This document shows positions 1-9,950 of a DNA stretch of 64,000 bases, piece by piece. Each line of letters begins with the position of its first letter. The first letter of the stretch is position 1. The stretch is from Gaetbulibacter sp. 4G1. GTDB taxonomy: Bacteria; Bacteroidota; Bacteroidia; Flavobacteriales; Flavobacteriaceae. Under the pieces are notes generated by a model. The model saw nothing but the letters and a program-made list of their open reading frames with translations. It was not told the origin of the DNA and made no database searches. A program made the translations under genes and the position numbers. Location of the stretch: NCBI RefSeq assembly GCF_002741945.1, contig NZ_MDVN01000024.1, positions 124,001 to 188,000 of the forward strand, written 5' to 3'.

Positions 1-2
1 CT

Positions 3-1991
3 CATGCAATAGCTTATATGCCCTTAGTTTTAAGTGGTGTTATTTTAACCTTTAGAAAAAAGTATATTTTAGGGTTTTTGCTAACGGTAGTAGCGATGGG
101 CTTAGAAATTGTGTCAAATCATTTTCAGATGACCTATTATTTGCTATTATTAGTTATTGTTTTAGGAATCGCGTACTTAATTGATGCTTATAAAAAGAAA
201 ATACTGGCTCATTACTTTAAATCAATTGGAATTTTGTTTGCTGCGGTATTTCTTTCATTAGCCTTAAATGCTACAGGGATTTTAGCTACAAAAGAATATG
301 TTAAAGAAAGTACACGAGGAAAAAGTGAGTTGACTATAAATGCTGATGGATCAGCAAAGGAGGTGACATCTGGTTTAGATAAGGATTATATTACTCAATT
401 TAGTTACGGTATTTTAGAAACGTTTAATCTATACATCCCACGATTAATGGGAGGAGGTAATGGAGAAGATGTAGGTAAGGATTCTGCAACATACGAAGCT
501 TTTAGGAAGTTAGGCGCATCTCCAAGTCAAGCTTTGCAAGAATCAAAGCGAGCACCAATGTACTGGGGAGCTCAGCCTATTGTAGAAGCTCCTGCTTATA
601 TTGGAGCAGTTGTCTTGTTTTTGTTTGTTTTTGCTTTGTTTTTGGTTAAGGGACGCTTAAAATGGTGGTTAATTGGCGGAACAATTCTATCATTACTACT
701 GTCTTATGGGAAGAATCAGCCATTTGCATTTTTAACGGACTTTTTTATTGATTATGTTCCGTTTTACAATAAGTTTAGAGCAGTAAGCTCTATACAAGTT
801 ATTTTAGAACTGTGTATTCCTGCTCTTGCAATTTTTGGGCTTGTAAGGTTGTTTAATGATTTTGAAAAGAAAGAAGAGAAACTAAAGGCTTTAAAATTTA
901 CTGCAATAATAACTGGAGGGGTAGCTATTCTGTTTTTATTTTTTAAATCATCTTTTGATTTTGCTGGTGTTAATGATGGATTTTATCGTCAGAATTATGG
1001 GCAAGCTTTTATTGATGCTATCAAGGAGGATAGAAAAGTGTTGTTTACTAATGATGCCATTAGAACGCTTATATTAGTATTACTTTCAGCGGGCTTAATT
1101 TTTACGTTTTTAAAAGAAAAACTAAAAGAAAAATGGGTTATGCTCGCTTTTACAGCTCTTATTCTTTTTGATTTAATTGGTGTAGATAAGCGTTATGTAA
1201 ATAATGATGATTTTGTTTCTGCGATGCAAGTTAATAAGCCTTTTCAGATGAATGAAGCTGATAAGGAAATATTAAAAGATACAACGTATTTTAGAGTGTT
1301 TGATTTGGTTTCAGGGCCGTCAAAACCGTCGTATTACCATAATTCGCTAAATGGCTATAATGCTGCTGAATTAAAACGATACCGAGAGTTGTTTGATTTT
1401 TATATTGCTAAAAACAACATTAATGTGCTTAATATGCTAAATACTAAGTATATCATTATTCAAGATGATAACGGTAACATTGTGCCTTACACAAATGAAG
1501 AAGCTAATGGAAATGCTTGGTTTGTAGAAAAACTAATTGGAGTGTCATCGGCTGATGAAGAAATTAAGCTTTTAGATAGCTTGAACAATAAGAAACAAGC
1601 TTTAATTGATATTAGAATTCCAGTTTCAGATTTTAATGATAGCTTTAAATTGGATTCTTTAGCATCAATAGCTTTGAAAAAAGTAACTCCTAATTATTTA
1701 AAATACGAATCAAACAATTCAAATGACGGATTTGCAGTGTTTTCAGAGGTGTATTACGGTAATGGATGGAAAACAATTGTAGATGGAAAAGAAGCGACGC
1801 ATATGCGTGTTAATTATACCCTTCGAGGTATGGAGGTTCCAGCTGGAAAGCATGTTATTGAATTTAAGTTTGACCCAGATGTTGTAAAAACAGGAAGTAG
1901 CATTGCTCTAGCGAGTTCTATCTTTTTTGGATTATTGCTTTTAGGAGGATTATTTTACGAGTTTAAGAAAAAACGACCAGAAAGTGCGTAA
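3..1991 (+). CDS. YfhO-like multi-spanning membrane protein (5' end outside window)
   Basis: The frame is open to the left edge, so the N-terminus is missing; the first ATG inside the window (18) is preceded by in-frame sense codons. The visible 662 residues contain many hydrophobic segments in the first 400 residues and again near the C-terminus (about 635-655), with a soluble extracytoplasmic stretch between about 400 and 630. This layout and the wording of the C-terminal domain fit the YfhO family of large bacterial membrane proteins, which are related to GT-C glycosyltransferases and are linked to glycosylation of surface polymers. The next gene overlaps its end by 8 bases and is a glycosyltransferase, followed by a flippase, which supports a role in envelope glycan work. 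The substrate cannot be told. Confidence 0.8.
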   Translation, partial: HAIAYMPLVLSGVILTFRKKYILGFLLTVVAMGLEIVSNHFQMTYYLLLLVIVLGIAYLIDAYKKKILAHYFKSIGILFAAVFLSLALNATGILATKEYVKESTRGKSELTINADGSAKEVTSGLDKDYITQFSYGILETFNLYIPRLMGGGNGEDVGKDSATYEAFRKLGASPSQALQESKRAPMYWGAQPIVEAPAYIGAVVLFLFVFALFLVKGRLKWWLIGGTILSLLLSYGKNQPFAFLTDFFIDYVPFYNKFRAVSSIQVILELCIPALAIFGLVRLFNDFEKKEEKLKALKFTAIITGGVAILFLFFKSSFDFAGVNDGFYRQNYGQAFIDAIKEDRKVLFTNDAIRTLILVLLSAGLIFTFLKEKLKEKWVMLAFTALILFDLIGVDKRYVNNDDFVSAMQVNKPFQMNEADKEILKDTTYFRVFDLVSGPSKPSYYHNSLNGYNAAELKRYRELFDFYIAKNNINVLNMLNTKYIIIQDDNGNIVPYTNEEANGNAWFVEKLIGVSSADEEIKLLDSLNNKKQALIDIRIPVSDFNDSFKLDSLASIALKKVTPNYLKYESNNSNDGFAVFSEVYYGNGWKTIVDGKEATHMRVNYTLRGMEVPAGKHVIEFKFDPDVVKTGSSIALASSIFFGLLLLGGLFYEFKKKRPESA

Positions 1992-3261
1992 AAAAGCACT
2001 CATTATAACATATTATTGGCCGCCAGCTGGGGGTCCAGGAGTTCAGCGTTGGTTGAAGTTTGTTAAATATTTGCCTCAATTTAATGTTGAACCTATAGTT
2101 TATATTCCAGAAAACCCTAATTATCCTTTGGTTGATGAGAGTTTAGTATCTGAAGTTTCAGATAGTTTGAAAATTATAAAACATCCCATAAAAGAGCCTT
2201 ATAAACTAGCGGGGTTATTTTCGAAAAAATCATCTAAGACAATAAGTAAGGGTATTATTTCAGAAAAAAATAAACAGAGTTTTATTGAGAAAGCAATGCT
2301 TTACATTCGCGGTAATTATTTTATACCAGATGCTCGTAAAGGTTGGGTAAAAACTTCTGTGTCTTACCTATTAAACTATATTTCTGAAAACGATATAGAC
2401 ATAATTATAACCACCGGTCCGCCACATAGTTTACATCTTATTGGCTTGCAATTAAAAGAAACATTAAAAGTTAAATGGTTAGCCGATTTTAGAGACCCTT
2501 GGACAACTATTGGGTATCATAAACAATTAAAACTAACAAAAAAGGCTCAACAAAAACATAAAACGCTTGAAAAGCAAGTTTTAAATACTGCTGATCAAAT
2601 TATCGTAACGAGTTCTGTAACTAAAAAAGAGTTTGAAAGTTTAACAAAGAAACCTATTGAAGTTATAACTAATGGATATGATTATGAACCTGTTGAAAAG
2701 ATAGAATTAGACTCTAAGTTTTCAATAGCTCATATAGGGTCTTTATTATCTAAAAGGAATCCAGAAATTTTATGGAAAGTTTTAAGTGATTTAATTGAAG
2801 TTAACGAAGGTTTTGCTAAGGGTTTTCAGTTGAATTTCGTTGGTGCAGTAAGTCAAGATGTGCTTAATTCAATAGATAATAATAATTTAAGTAATTATAT
2901 AAATAATGTAGGATATATTTCTCATAATGAATCAATAAAGTATCAAAAAAAATCACAAATACTATTATTGATTGAAATCGATTCTGAGGAAACAAAATGC
3001 ATTATTCCTGGAAAACTATTTGAGTATATGGTTTCTAATAGGCCAATTATTGCTTTAGGCCCGAAAGGCTCAGATATTGAAAAAATTATAAAAGAAACTA
3101 ATACAGGGAATTACTTTTATTATAATGATTACGAATTGTTAAAATCGACTATATTAAATCACTATAAAGCATTTCAGAATAAAACATTACAATCTCATGC
3201 TATTGGATTACAAAAGTATAGTAGAAAATCGTTAACCGAATCCTTATCTAAATTAATATAA
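1984..3261 (+). CDS. Glycosyltransferase, GT4-like
   Basis: A 425-residue soluble protein that starts with MRKKALIITYYWPPAGGPG, an N-terminal motif common in Bacteroidota glycosyltransferases of the GT4 type. The C-terminal half has the nucleotide-sugar binding region around IPGKLFEYMVSNRPIIALG (about residues 340-360), where GT4 enzymes have their conserved glutamate region. The start is GTG at 1984, 8 bases inside the stop of the preceding YfhO-like gene; no better ATG lies near and this start gives the canonical N-terminus. The stop overlaps the next start by one base (TAATG). The three genes therefore look translationally coupled. Donor and acceptor sugars are unknown. Confidence 0.85.
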   Translation: MRKKALIITYYWPPAGGPGVQRWLKFVKYLPQFNVEPIVYIPENPNYPLVDESLVSEVSDSLKIIKHPIKEPYKLAGLFSKKSSKTISKGIISEKNKQSFIEKAMLYIRGNYFIPDARKGWVKTSVSYLLNYISENDIDIIITTGPPHSLHLIGLQLKETLKVKWLADFRDPWTTIGYHKQLKLTKKAQQKHKTLEKQVLNTADQIIVTSSVTKKEFESLTKKPIEVITNGYDYEPVEKIELDSKFSIAHIGSLLSKRNPEILWKVLSDLIEVNEGFAKGFQLNFVGAVSQDVLNSIDNNNLSNYINNVGYISHNESIKYQKKSQILLLIEIDSEETKCIIPGKLFEYMVSNRPIIALGPKGSDIEKIIKETNTGNYFYYNDYELLKSTILNHYKAFQNKTLQSHAIGLQKYSRKSLTESLSKLI

Positions 3262-4715
3262 TGGGAATTGTTGCATCACAATCATTTAAAAATATAATAT
3301 CTACCTATCTGGGGTTTTTAATTGGTGCAATTAATACTTTATTTCTGTATACAGAGTTTTTAAGCGACGAATACTATGGTATGGTTGGTTATATGCTCTC
3401 TTTAGCATATGTAATAATGCCATTAATGGCTTTTGGTGTGCATAACACGTTGGTAAAATTTTATTCATCTTTTAAAACGCGTGTGTCGCTAAATAGCTTT
3501 TTAACACTTATGCTGTTTTTACCCCTGGCAATCATTTTTCCGCTAACTGTAATAACCCATTTTTGTTATGAAATGATTGGAGAATTCTTATCAATTAAAA
3601 ACTCTATTATAACTAAGTACATATGGCACACTATTTTTATAGCAATTGCTTTAGCTTATTTTGAAATATTTTTTGCGTGGACTAAAGTGCAAATGCAAAC
3701 CGTATTTGGTAATTTTATGAAAGAAGTTTTTCATAGAGTAGGAACCATGGTTTTATTGTTTTGTCTTTATTTTAAAGTTTTTGATGTTGAGCAATTTATG
3801 ATTGGGTTAGTTGCTGTTTATGCTTTAAGGATGATAGTCATGTTGCTATATGCTTTTAGTATGAAACTTCCAATTATTACATTTAAAAAAGTAAACGGTT
3901 TAAGCGCTATAGTAAAATACTCTTTTTTAATAATAATTGCAGGTTCAATAGCAACCATTCTCTTAGATATAGACAAAGTGATGTTAGGTTATTATATTCC
4001 AATAGAGCAAATTGCGTACTATAATGTTGCAATTTTTATTGCTGCTGTTATTGCTGTTCCACAACGCTCAATGCATCAAATATTATTGCCATTATCTGCT
4101 AAATATTTAAATGAAAAAGATTTTGATTCTTTAAAGGATCTATACAAGCGTAGTTCGCTTAACTTGTTTATTGTTAGTGGTTTTATTTTTTTATTGATTG
4201 TACTTAATATTAATCAACTATATAATATAATTCCAGAAGAGTTTAATGGCGGGCTTTTTGTAGTTTTTATAATTAGTGTAGCAAAATTATATGACGCTAT
4301 TTTAGGTAGTAATAACGCTATTTTATTTAATAGCGATTATTACAGAATGGTGTTGTTTTTTGGTGTAATTCTAGTAATAGTTATGATTTTTTTAAACATA
4401 TTTTTCATTCCGCTTTACGGTATTAACGGTGCTGCTTTAGCAACTTTTTTAGCTATCTTTTTATACAATACAATTAAGCTAGTTTTTGTTTATAAGAAAT
4501 TCAATATGTTGCCATTTAGTGCTAATACATTTAAAATAGGATTATGTATCACATTGCTTATTGTTTTGTTTTATTTTTGGGATTTTTCTTTTCACCCTAT
4601 TGTCAATATCATTTTAAAATCGGGACTTATTGCAATTTTATATGGAGTGATTATTTATTTGTTCAAATTTTCAGAGAATATAACAGAACTTATAGATAAG
4701 GTGTTGAAGCGATAA
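3261..4715 (+). CDS. Wzx-like polysaccharide flippase
   Basis: A 484-residue polytopic membrane protein with about twelve to fourteen predicted hydrophobic helices spread over the entire length, starting MGIVASQSFKNIISTYLGF. This is the usual N-terminus of Bacteroidota members of the MATE/MVF oligosaccharide flippase superfamily (Wzx-like), which move lipid-linked oligosaccharides across the inner membrane. Its ATG overlaps the TAA of the preceding glycosyltransferase by one base, so it is the last gene of a three-gene operon. The glycan moved is not known; it may serve a different polymer from the large locus at the right of the window. Confidence 0.85.
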   Translation: MGIVASQSFKNIISTYLGFLIGAINTLFLYTEFLSDEYYGMVGYMLSLAYVIMPLMAFGVHNTLVKFYSSFKTRVSLNSFLTLMLFLPLAIIFPLTVITHFCYEMIGEFLSIKNSIITKYIWHTIFIAIALAYFEIFFAWTKVQMQTVFGNFMKEVFHRVGTMVLLFCLYFKVFDVEQFMIGLVAVYALRMIVMLLYAFSMKLPIITFKKVNGLSAIVKYSFLIIIAGSIATILLDIDKVMLGYYIPIEQIAYYNVAIFIAAVIAVPQRSMHQILLPLSAKYLNEKDFDSLKDLYKRSSLNLFIVSGFIFLLIVLNINQLYNIIPEEFNGGLFVVFIISVAKLYDAILGSNNAILFNSDYYRMVLFFGVILVIVMIFLNIFFIPLYGINGAALATFLAIFLYNTIKLVFVYKKFNMLPFSANTFKIGLCITLLIVLFYFWDFSFHPIVNIILKSGLIAILYGVIIYLFKFSENITELIDKVLKR

Positions 4716-4823
4716 ATATTTTATGTAACTGCTATTTGTGAAAAAACCTGAAACAAATTCAGAATTAGCTCAATAATCAATATTTAATGCATTGTTTTCC
4801 AGTTTTTAAATATTGAGTTTTAC

Positions 4824-4877
4824 TAAAAAAAGAAACCCCCACGAATTTGCTTTGAGGCAAACTTATCGCGGGGATTT
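4824..4877 (-). terminator. Rho-independent terminator of the secreted protein gene
   Basis: Arms at 4833-4844 and 4866-4877 form a 12-pair stem on the minus strand, with two G-U pairs. An inner five-pair stem (TTTGC/GCAAA) lies inside, and a run of seven T follows on the minus strand. It lies just after the stop of the minus-strand gene at 4899. Confidence 0.7.
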
Positions 4878-4898
4878 CCAACTAACCAACCAAAATTG

Positions 4899-6155
4899 TT
4901 ATGATCTTCTTCTTGAAGTCGATCTTGTATTGTTATTACTAGAATTACTTCTTCTGCTTTGTGTTGCTCTAGGTTTACTTTGCGTAGACCTTGTAACTGT
5001 TCTTTGAGTCGATCTAGGTTTACTAGTTCTAGTGACAGTTCTTTGAGTGGCTCTAGGCTTATTTTGAGAAGTCCTTGTAGCTACACGTTGAGTATTTCTA
5101 GTTGTATTCTGTCTTTTATTATATGTACGTGTGTTTGCGTTATTTGGTTTTCTAGTAACCGAAGTATTTCTATTTCTAGTTACTGTTCTAGTACTATTTA
5201 CTCTTGGTCTATTAGTTCTAGTAACGCTTTCTCTAGTTTTTTTAGTATTATTTGCACGTGTGTTATTTCTAGATGGTGTACTTGTTCTAGTGTTTTCACG
5301 TCTAGCAGGCTCTCTATTAATTCTCTGAGAATTTGCTCTAGAGTTTCTGTTTATAGTTGTACTATTTCTTCTTACAGCAGAACTATTTCTTCTTGTAGAG
5401 TTTGCTTGAGCTATATCTCTTCTAGAATTAGCACGTCTGTTTATTTGTGTTTTGTTTCTTGCGCTTCTATTTACAGTAGCGTAGTTTCTATTTCTATAAA
5501 CTTTATGCCCGCGTCTAGTCGCAATAGCAGTTCTTGGCCTGTAGTTATTATAAAACGGTCTGTTATAAGTATAACGAATTGGATTATAATACTGTCTATA
5601 TGGTCTGTTGTAAACTACACAATAATCGTACGATGGAATGCTGTAGTATCTGTGCCAAGGTCTGTAAATATAACTTCTATTATAAATGTTTATAAATCCT
5701 GTGAAATGTGAGTAACGGTTAAAACGGTTATAGTGTACATATAAACTTCCAATTCGTGAGATGTTACCAAAAGTGTTATAAAAAATATTTACATTACCTA
5801 CTTGGTTTACACGACCATAATAATCGTAAAAAATAGGAGTATTCTCTATTTGAATAATCGCTCCAAACTCATCATATTGCACATAAGCGTTATAATCGTA
5901 ACCCGAATTAAAACTAATATTTGCATTTGGAGACCCAACCGAAACACTAAAACGAGAATTCCCTCTTAGGATATTAAAATCGAATTGCCCATCGCGAAAT
6001 ACTGAAAATTCAATACCGTCTTCTACAAAAATGAAAGAATTACTATAACCACCATAAAAGGTTGACATAGTATTTACTGTTGTATTTGTTGTCGTTGCAT
6101 TAGCAGTAAATCCTGTAAGGACTAAACCAGCTAATAAGAATATTAATTTTTTCAT
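4899..6155 (-). CDS. Secreted protein with long Arg/Asn/Thr/Ser-rich cationic tail
   Basis: A 418-residue protein of unknown function. Residues 1-20 form a clear signal peptide ending near ANA. Residues about 40-190 hold a domain beginning FVEDGIEFSVFRDGQFDFN, followed by repeats of the type YDYYGRVNQVGNVNIFY and FGNISRIGSLYVHY. The same features occur in the protein at 9228-9950, so the two are paralogues. From about residue 205 the protein is low-complexity and strongly basic, built of short RxNxTR-type units with almost no acidic residues. The low complexity creates long antisense frames at 4959-5711 and 5131-5328, which I do not consider genes. The protein is probably periplasmic or surface-exposed; binding to an acidic polymer is possible but is only inference. 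Confidence 0.8.
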   Translation of the reverse strand: MKKLIFLLAGLVLTGFTANATTTNTTVNTMSTFYGGYSNSFIFVEDGIEFSVFRDGQFDFNILRGNSRFSVSVGSPNANISFNSGYDYNAYVQYDEFGAIIQIENTPIFYDYYGRVNQVGNVNIFYNTFGNISRIGSLYVHYNRFNRYSHFTGFINIYNRSYIYRPWHRYYSIPSYDYCVVYNRPYRQYYNPIRYTYNRPFYNNYRPRTAIATRRGHKVYRNRNYATVNRSARNKTQINRRANSRRDIAQANSTRRNSSAVRRNSTTINRNSRANSQRINREPARRENTRTSTPSRNNTRANNTKKTRESVTRTNRPRVNSTRTVTRNRNTSVTRKPNNANTRTYNKRQNTTRNTQRVATRTSQNKPRATQRTVTRTSKPRSTQRTVTRSTQSKPRATQSRRSNSSNNNTRSTSRRRS

Positions 6156-6374
6156 AATTGTAAATTTTAAGGGTTACGATTATGTATTTACAAACAGCGT
6201 GCCAAAAAAAAAGAGTGTGACTTAACCCTTTGTAAATCAGTAAACAATAGTTAATAACTTTTTTTAAGTAGAAATGAACAAGATTGTTTTTGTGGGAAAA
6301 ATTAGCTAGCTTCGTTTAGCGTTTTGAATAAATTATAGAAGCCAAAGAATCTTTATCAAAAAACCTTTAACCAA

Positions 6375-7568
6375 ATGTTACACATTTATAAAAAAATATT
6401 TAGAGCTTTTTTGTTAATGTTAGCCTTTGTTATAACTAGTTGCAATTCTGAAAATAAAAAAAAGACTGAGGTATATACCGAAGTTGTAAAAATTGATACG
6501 CGTATAAATGCTCTACCTTTAAAAATAAAACATCCTGTAAATAATCCACAATCTGAAGAAAAAATTAACTTAGGAAGACTACTTTTTTTCGATCCTATTC
6601 TATCAGGCGATAAAGATGTAGCTTGTGCTACATGTCATCACCCAAATAATGGCTATGCAGAATTTAGAGATCTTTCCATTGGTGCAAACGGAAAAGGCTT
6701 CGGTATTAACCGTAAGTTTAATACACCTAATAATATTCCTTTTGTCAAACGAAATGCACACACCGTTTTAAATACCGCATTTAACGGTATAACTCCTTCA
6801 AAACATTATAATCCAGAAGATGCACCCATGTTTTGGGATTCTAGGGTTAACAGTTTGGAGACACAGGCTATAGAGCCTATTAAAGCACTTGAGGAAATGC
6901 GTGGTATAAATTACACAGAAGAAGAAATTTTAAACGAAGTAGTTTTAAGAATAAAAGAAATTTCTGAATATCAGAAACTCTTTAAAAAAGCATTTAGAGG
7001 GAATAATTCTATTAGTATTGAAAACATAGGCAAAGCTATTGCTACATATGAAAGAACTTTGGTTACCAATAACTCACGTTTTGATAAATATATGCGTGGT
7101 GATACTAATAGTATTTCTCTAGGTGAAAGAGAAGGTTTTGAAGTTTTTAAAAAAGTGGGATGTGCTAACTGTCATAACGGACCCATGTTTTCAGATTATA
7201 AAGTTCATACTTTAAGTGTACCAGAAAATGATAAACTTTCAAAGGCTGACGATGGCTTCGAACATAAATTTAGTTTCCGTACACCTACACTGCGTAATTT
7301 AAGATTTACTGCACCTTATATGCATAATGGCACATTACCAAGCCTGCAAAGAGTGTTAGAATTTTATGAGGATTTATCATTTAACAAGTCAAGAAACAAC
7401 AAAGTAGCTGAAAATACCATAGATACATTAGCGAAAAACTTAACGATTAAAGTCAAGGACATGTCATTAATTATATCATTTTTAAACACTTTGAATGATG
7501 AAAGTTTTGATAAAACAATTCCAGAAAAAGTTCCAAGTGGACTTGAGGTTGGCGGGAATATTAAATAA
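6375..7568 (+). CDS. Di-haem cytochrome-c peroxidase family lipoprotein
   Basis: A 397-residue protein with an N-terminal lipoprotein signal; the likely lipidated cysteine is Cys23 in FVITSC. Two CxxCH haem c sites are visible, CATCH at residues 84-88 and CANCH at about 263-267, as in the MauG/CcpA di-haem peroxidases. The block NLGRLLFFDPILSGD before the first haem and the TAPYMHNG block near residue 320 are typical of the family. It should sit in the periplasm, anchored to a membrane, and reduce peroxide or oxidise a partner protein. It is divergent from the secreted protein at 4899-6155, sharing a 219-base upstream region. Its actual substrate is not shown by context. Confidence 0.9.
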   Translation: MLHIYKKIFRAFLLMLAFVITSCNSENKKKTEVYTEVVKIDTRINALPLKIKHPVNNPQSEEKINLGRLLFFDPILSGDKDVACATCHHPNNGYAEFRDLSIGANGKGFGINRKFNTPNNIPFVKRNAHTVLNTAFNGITPSKHYNPEDAPMFWDSRVNSLETQAIEPIKALEEMRGINYTEEEILNEVVLRIKEISEYQKLFKKAFRGNNSISIENIGKAIATYERTLVTNNSRFDKYMRGDTNSISLGEREGFEVFKKVGCANCHNGPMFSDYKVHTLSVPENDKLSKADDGFEHKFSFRTPTLRNLRFTAPYMHNGTLPSLQRVLEFYEDLSFNKSRNNKVAENTIDTLAKNLTIKVKDMSLIISFLNTLNDESFDKTIPEKVPSGLEVGGNIK

Positions 7569-7749
7569 ACCTACCTTGAAAGCAAAGGCATTTTTCAAGT
7601 CTTTGTTTTAATACCAAGAGGGATTAGTTGGAGTCCATAGCAAATATATATTATCAAATGTCAAAAAAGTATTTGTACTTAGAAACTAAAAATAAGTAAC
7701 TTTCAAAAATTCAATGCTATTAATGATATAAACGCTTAAAACCATATCA

Positions 7750-9150
7750 ATGAAAAATTTAAATAGAAGAAACTTTATTAAAAAAACATCACTCTCTGGT
7801 GTTGCATTAAGCTTAGGTAGTATGTTACCAGCTTATTCAACTAACAATCCGGTTTTTGAGCATGATGGTAAATATATGGGAGGATTTGCAGCCCCAAAAT
7901 TAAGTAAAGTACGTATTGCAATGATTGGTGTTGGTGCTCGTGGTAGTGGTCATGCAACCCAATTAGCATCAATTGAAGGCACTGAAATAGTAGCTATAAG
8001 CGATTTATATGAAGATTTAGCTAATTTGTCTGCTGAGCGATGCAAGAAAATGGGTAAGGGTTCACGCCATAAAGACATAGCTGTTTACCATGGAGGAGAG
8101 GATAAATGGACGTTAATGTTGGATGAAGTAAAACCAGATGCTGTTTTTATTTCTACAAATTGGAATAATCATGCACCAATGGCTATTGAAGCGATGAAGA
8201 AGGGAGCTCATGCTTTTGTTGAAGTGCCTTTAGCTGTTACTTTAGAAGAAATGTGGGACATTGTGATTACTTCTGAGCAAACCCAAAAGCATTGTATGAT
8301 GATGGAGAATGTTAATTATGGAAGAGAAGAACTTCTATATTTAAATATGTGCAGGCAAGGTGTTATTGGTGATCTTTTGCATGGTGAAGCTGCTTACATA
8401 CACGAGTTAAGGGGACAAATGAATCAACAAGAAAGAGGTACAGGATCATGGAGAACACATCATTATGCTGATAGAAATGGAAATCTTTACCCAACCCACG
8501 GTCTGGGTCCAGTAGCTCAATATATGAATTTAGCTAGGGGGGAAGACAACTTTAATAGCCTGGTTTCTTTTTCTACACCGGCTTTAGGAAGAAAATCTTA
8601 TGCTGAGAAAAACTATGCTAAAGATCATAAGTGGAACAAACTAGACTATAAAGGAGGAGATTTTAACACATCAATTATTAAAACTACTTTAGGGAGAACA
8701 ATTATGATTCAATGGGATGAAACTAGCCCTAGACCATATTCTCGTCTTAATTTAGTGCAAGGCACAAAGGGTGCGTTAGCTGGTTTTCCTACACGAATTG
8801 CATTAGAAGGAGGTGTAGAAGGAGTAACAGAAGATCATCATAGTTGGGCTCAAGGCGAACAGCTAGAAAAAATATATGAAAAATATGAACATCCGTTATA
8901 TCTGCGCTTAGGTGAATTATCCAAAACAATGGGAGGTCACGGCGGAATGGATTTTATGATGCTTTACAGAATAGTTGAATGTTTACGTAATGGAGATCCA
9001 CTAGATCAAAATGTTTACGAAGGTTGTCATTGGAGCGCTGTTGCGCCATTAAGTGAAAAGTCTGTAGCCTATGGTGGAACACCCCAAGCATTTCCAGACT
9101 TTACAAGAGGCAAGTGGAAAAGCACTGAACCATTAGCTATATTGAAATAG
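7750..9150 (+). CDS. Gfo/Idh/MocA oxidoreductase, GH109-type glycosidase
   Basis: A 466-residue protein with a twin-arginine signal (NRRNFIKKTSLSG, residues 5-17) and therefore probably folded with its cofactor before export. The Rossmann motif MIGVGARGSGH follows near residue 58. The blocks ATDY-like FVEVPLAVTLEEMW, GTGSWRTHHYADRNG and PTHGLGPVAQYMNLARG match the NAD-dependent GH109 family, whose characterised members are alpha-N-acetylgalactosaminidases. I infer periplasmic cleavage of alpha-linked GalNAc or a related sugar, but Bacteroidota encode many family members with untested substrates. A perfect palindromic terminator follows at 9172. Confidence 0.85.
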   Translation: MKNLNRRNFIKKTSLSGVALSLGSMLPAYSTNNPVFEHDGKYMGGFAAPKLSKVRIAMIGVGARGSGHATQLASIEGTEIVAISDLYEDLANLSAERCKKMGKGSRHKDIAVYHGGEDKWTLMLDEVKPDAVFISTNWNNHAPMAIEAMKKGAHAFVEVPLAVTLEEMWDIVITSEQTQKHCMMMENVNYGREELLYLNMCRQGVIGDLLHGEAAYIHELRGQMNQQERGTGSWRTHHYADRNGNLYPTHGLGPVAQYMNLARGEDNFNSLVSFSTPALGRKSYAEKNYAKDHKWNKLDYKGGDFNTSIIKTTLGRTIMIQWDETSPRPYSRLNLVQGTKGALAGFPTRIALEGGVEGVTEDHHSWAQGEQLEKIYEKYEHPLYLRLGELSKTMGGHGGMDFMMLYRIVECLRNGDPLDQNVYEGCHWSAVAPLSEKSVAYGGTPQAFPDFTRGKWKSTEPLAILK

Positions 9151-9171
9151 AATATTTAAAATTTTAATAAA

Positions 9172-9213
9172 AATATCCCCTTGATGATTAATCATCAAGG
9201 GGATATTCACTTT
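9172..9213. terminator. Bidirectional terminator, 36-base perfect palindrome
   Basis: Positions 9172-9189 and 9190-9207 are exact reverse complements with no spacer (AATATCCCCTTGATGATT in the left arm), followed by CAC and a T run. It lies between the convergent genes ending at 9150 and 9228 and can serve both. Confidence 0.85.
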
Positions 9214-9227
9214 TTTAGAATAAAGGA

Positions 9228-9950
9228 TTAATGTTTTCTTTTTTTATGTTTCTTTGTTTTACCATTTTGTTTGTAATAGTAAAAATCATCATCATTGTTG
9301 TAAACCCCATCATCTTCGTCATACCAATCGTTGTCGTAATCATTGTCATGTCTATCTCTATGATTATGGTTTATTTCACAAGAACTAACTCCACAAATAT
9401 TACAACTATTGCTAAAACGATTTACCTGTCCACGAGTATATACAATTTCTCCCCAATGGTTATACTTAACTCTTAAGCCACCAACTTGAGTTAATGTGCC
9501 ATTTCGGTGCTTATAGCTCATGTATATAGAGCCAACACGTTTAAGTTTCCCATATCTATCATAATTTAAAAAAATACTACCAATACGCCTTACTTTACCA
9601 TCTCTATCGTGAGAAATTGAAACACCTCTATTTCTGTGTCTATAAGAAGTATACTTTACACGACTACCTGGAGCGCCGTATGTTGTGTTCACACGACCCC
9701 TTTTAGTGTTTCGTGTTCTATAATAAGAATCGTTATAAAACGTATCTTCATAATTTGTATTAAAATCGAAGCTTCCATCTGGAAATACTAAAAATTCAAC
9801 ACCTCGTTCTACAAACATAATAGGTTGCGCATAACGATAGCGTTTCGTTTTGTCTAACTTGGTTTTTTGGTTTTTGTAATTTAGCTCTGTTGCTGATACT
9901 GTTGTTAATCCTATTAACAAGCCTGTAAATAATAGTAATAATCTTTTCAT
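9228..9950 (-). CDS. Secreted protein with acidic then basic tail, paralogue of 4899-6155
   Basis: A protein of 240 residues with a signal peptide starting MKRLLLLFTGLLIGL; an ATG two codons upstream (9956) is also possible, but this start matches the paralogue best. The segment FVERGVEFLVFPDGSFDFN near residue 48 matches the block in the protein at 4899. It is followed by three or four repeats of the form YDRYGKLKRVGSIYMSY. A cysteine pair segment (CNICGVSSCEI) lies near residue 185. Unlike the paralogue, the tail is rich in Asp and Tyr (about 195-228) and ends in a short Lys/His-rich stretch. The function is unknown; families like this are common in Flavobacteriia. Confidence 0.8.
   Translation of the reverse strand: MKRLLLLFTGLLIGLTTVSATELNYKNQKTKLDKTKRYRYAQPIMFVERGVEFLVFPDGSFDFNTNYEDTFYNDSYYRTRNTKRGRVNTTYGAPGSRVKYTSYRHRNRGVSISHDRDGKVRRIGSIFLNYDRYGKLKRVGSIYMSYKHRNGTLTQVGGLRVKYNHWGEIVYTRGQVNRFSNSCNICGVSSCEINHNHRDRHDNDYDNDWYDEDDGVYNNDDDFYYYKQNGKTKKHKKRKH

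Noticed and set aside
4959-5711. A 250-aa plus-strand frame, plus smaller ones at 4813-5007 and 5131-5328
   Set aside because: They run antisense to the low-complexity tail of the secreted protein gene; the Ser/Arg-rich or Leu/Val-rich composition is a by-product of its repeated codons, and 4813-5007 also runs through the terminator at 4824-4877.
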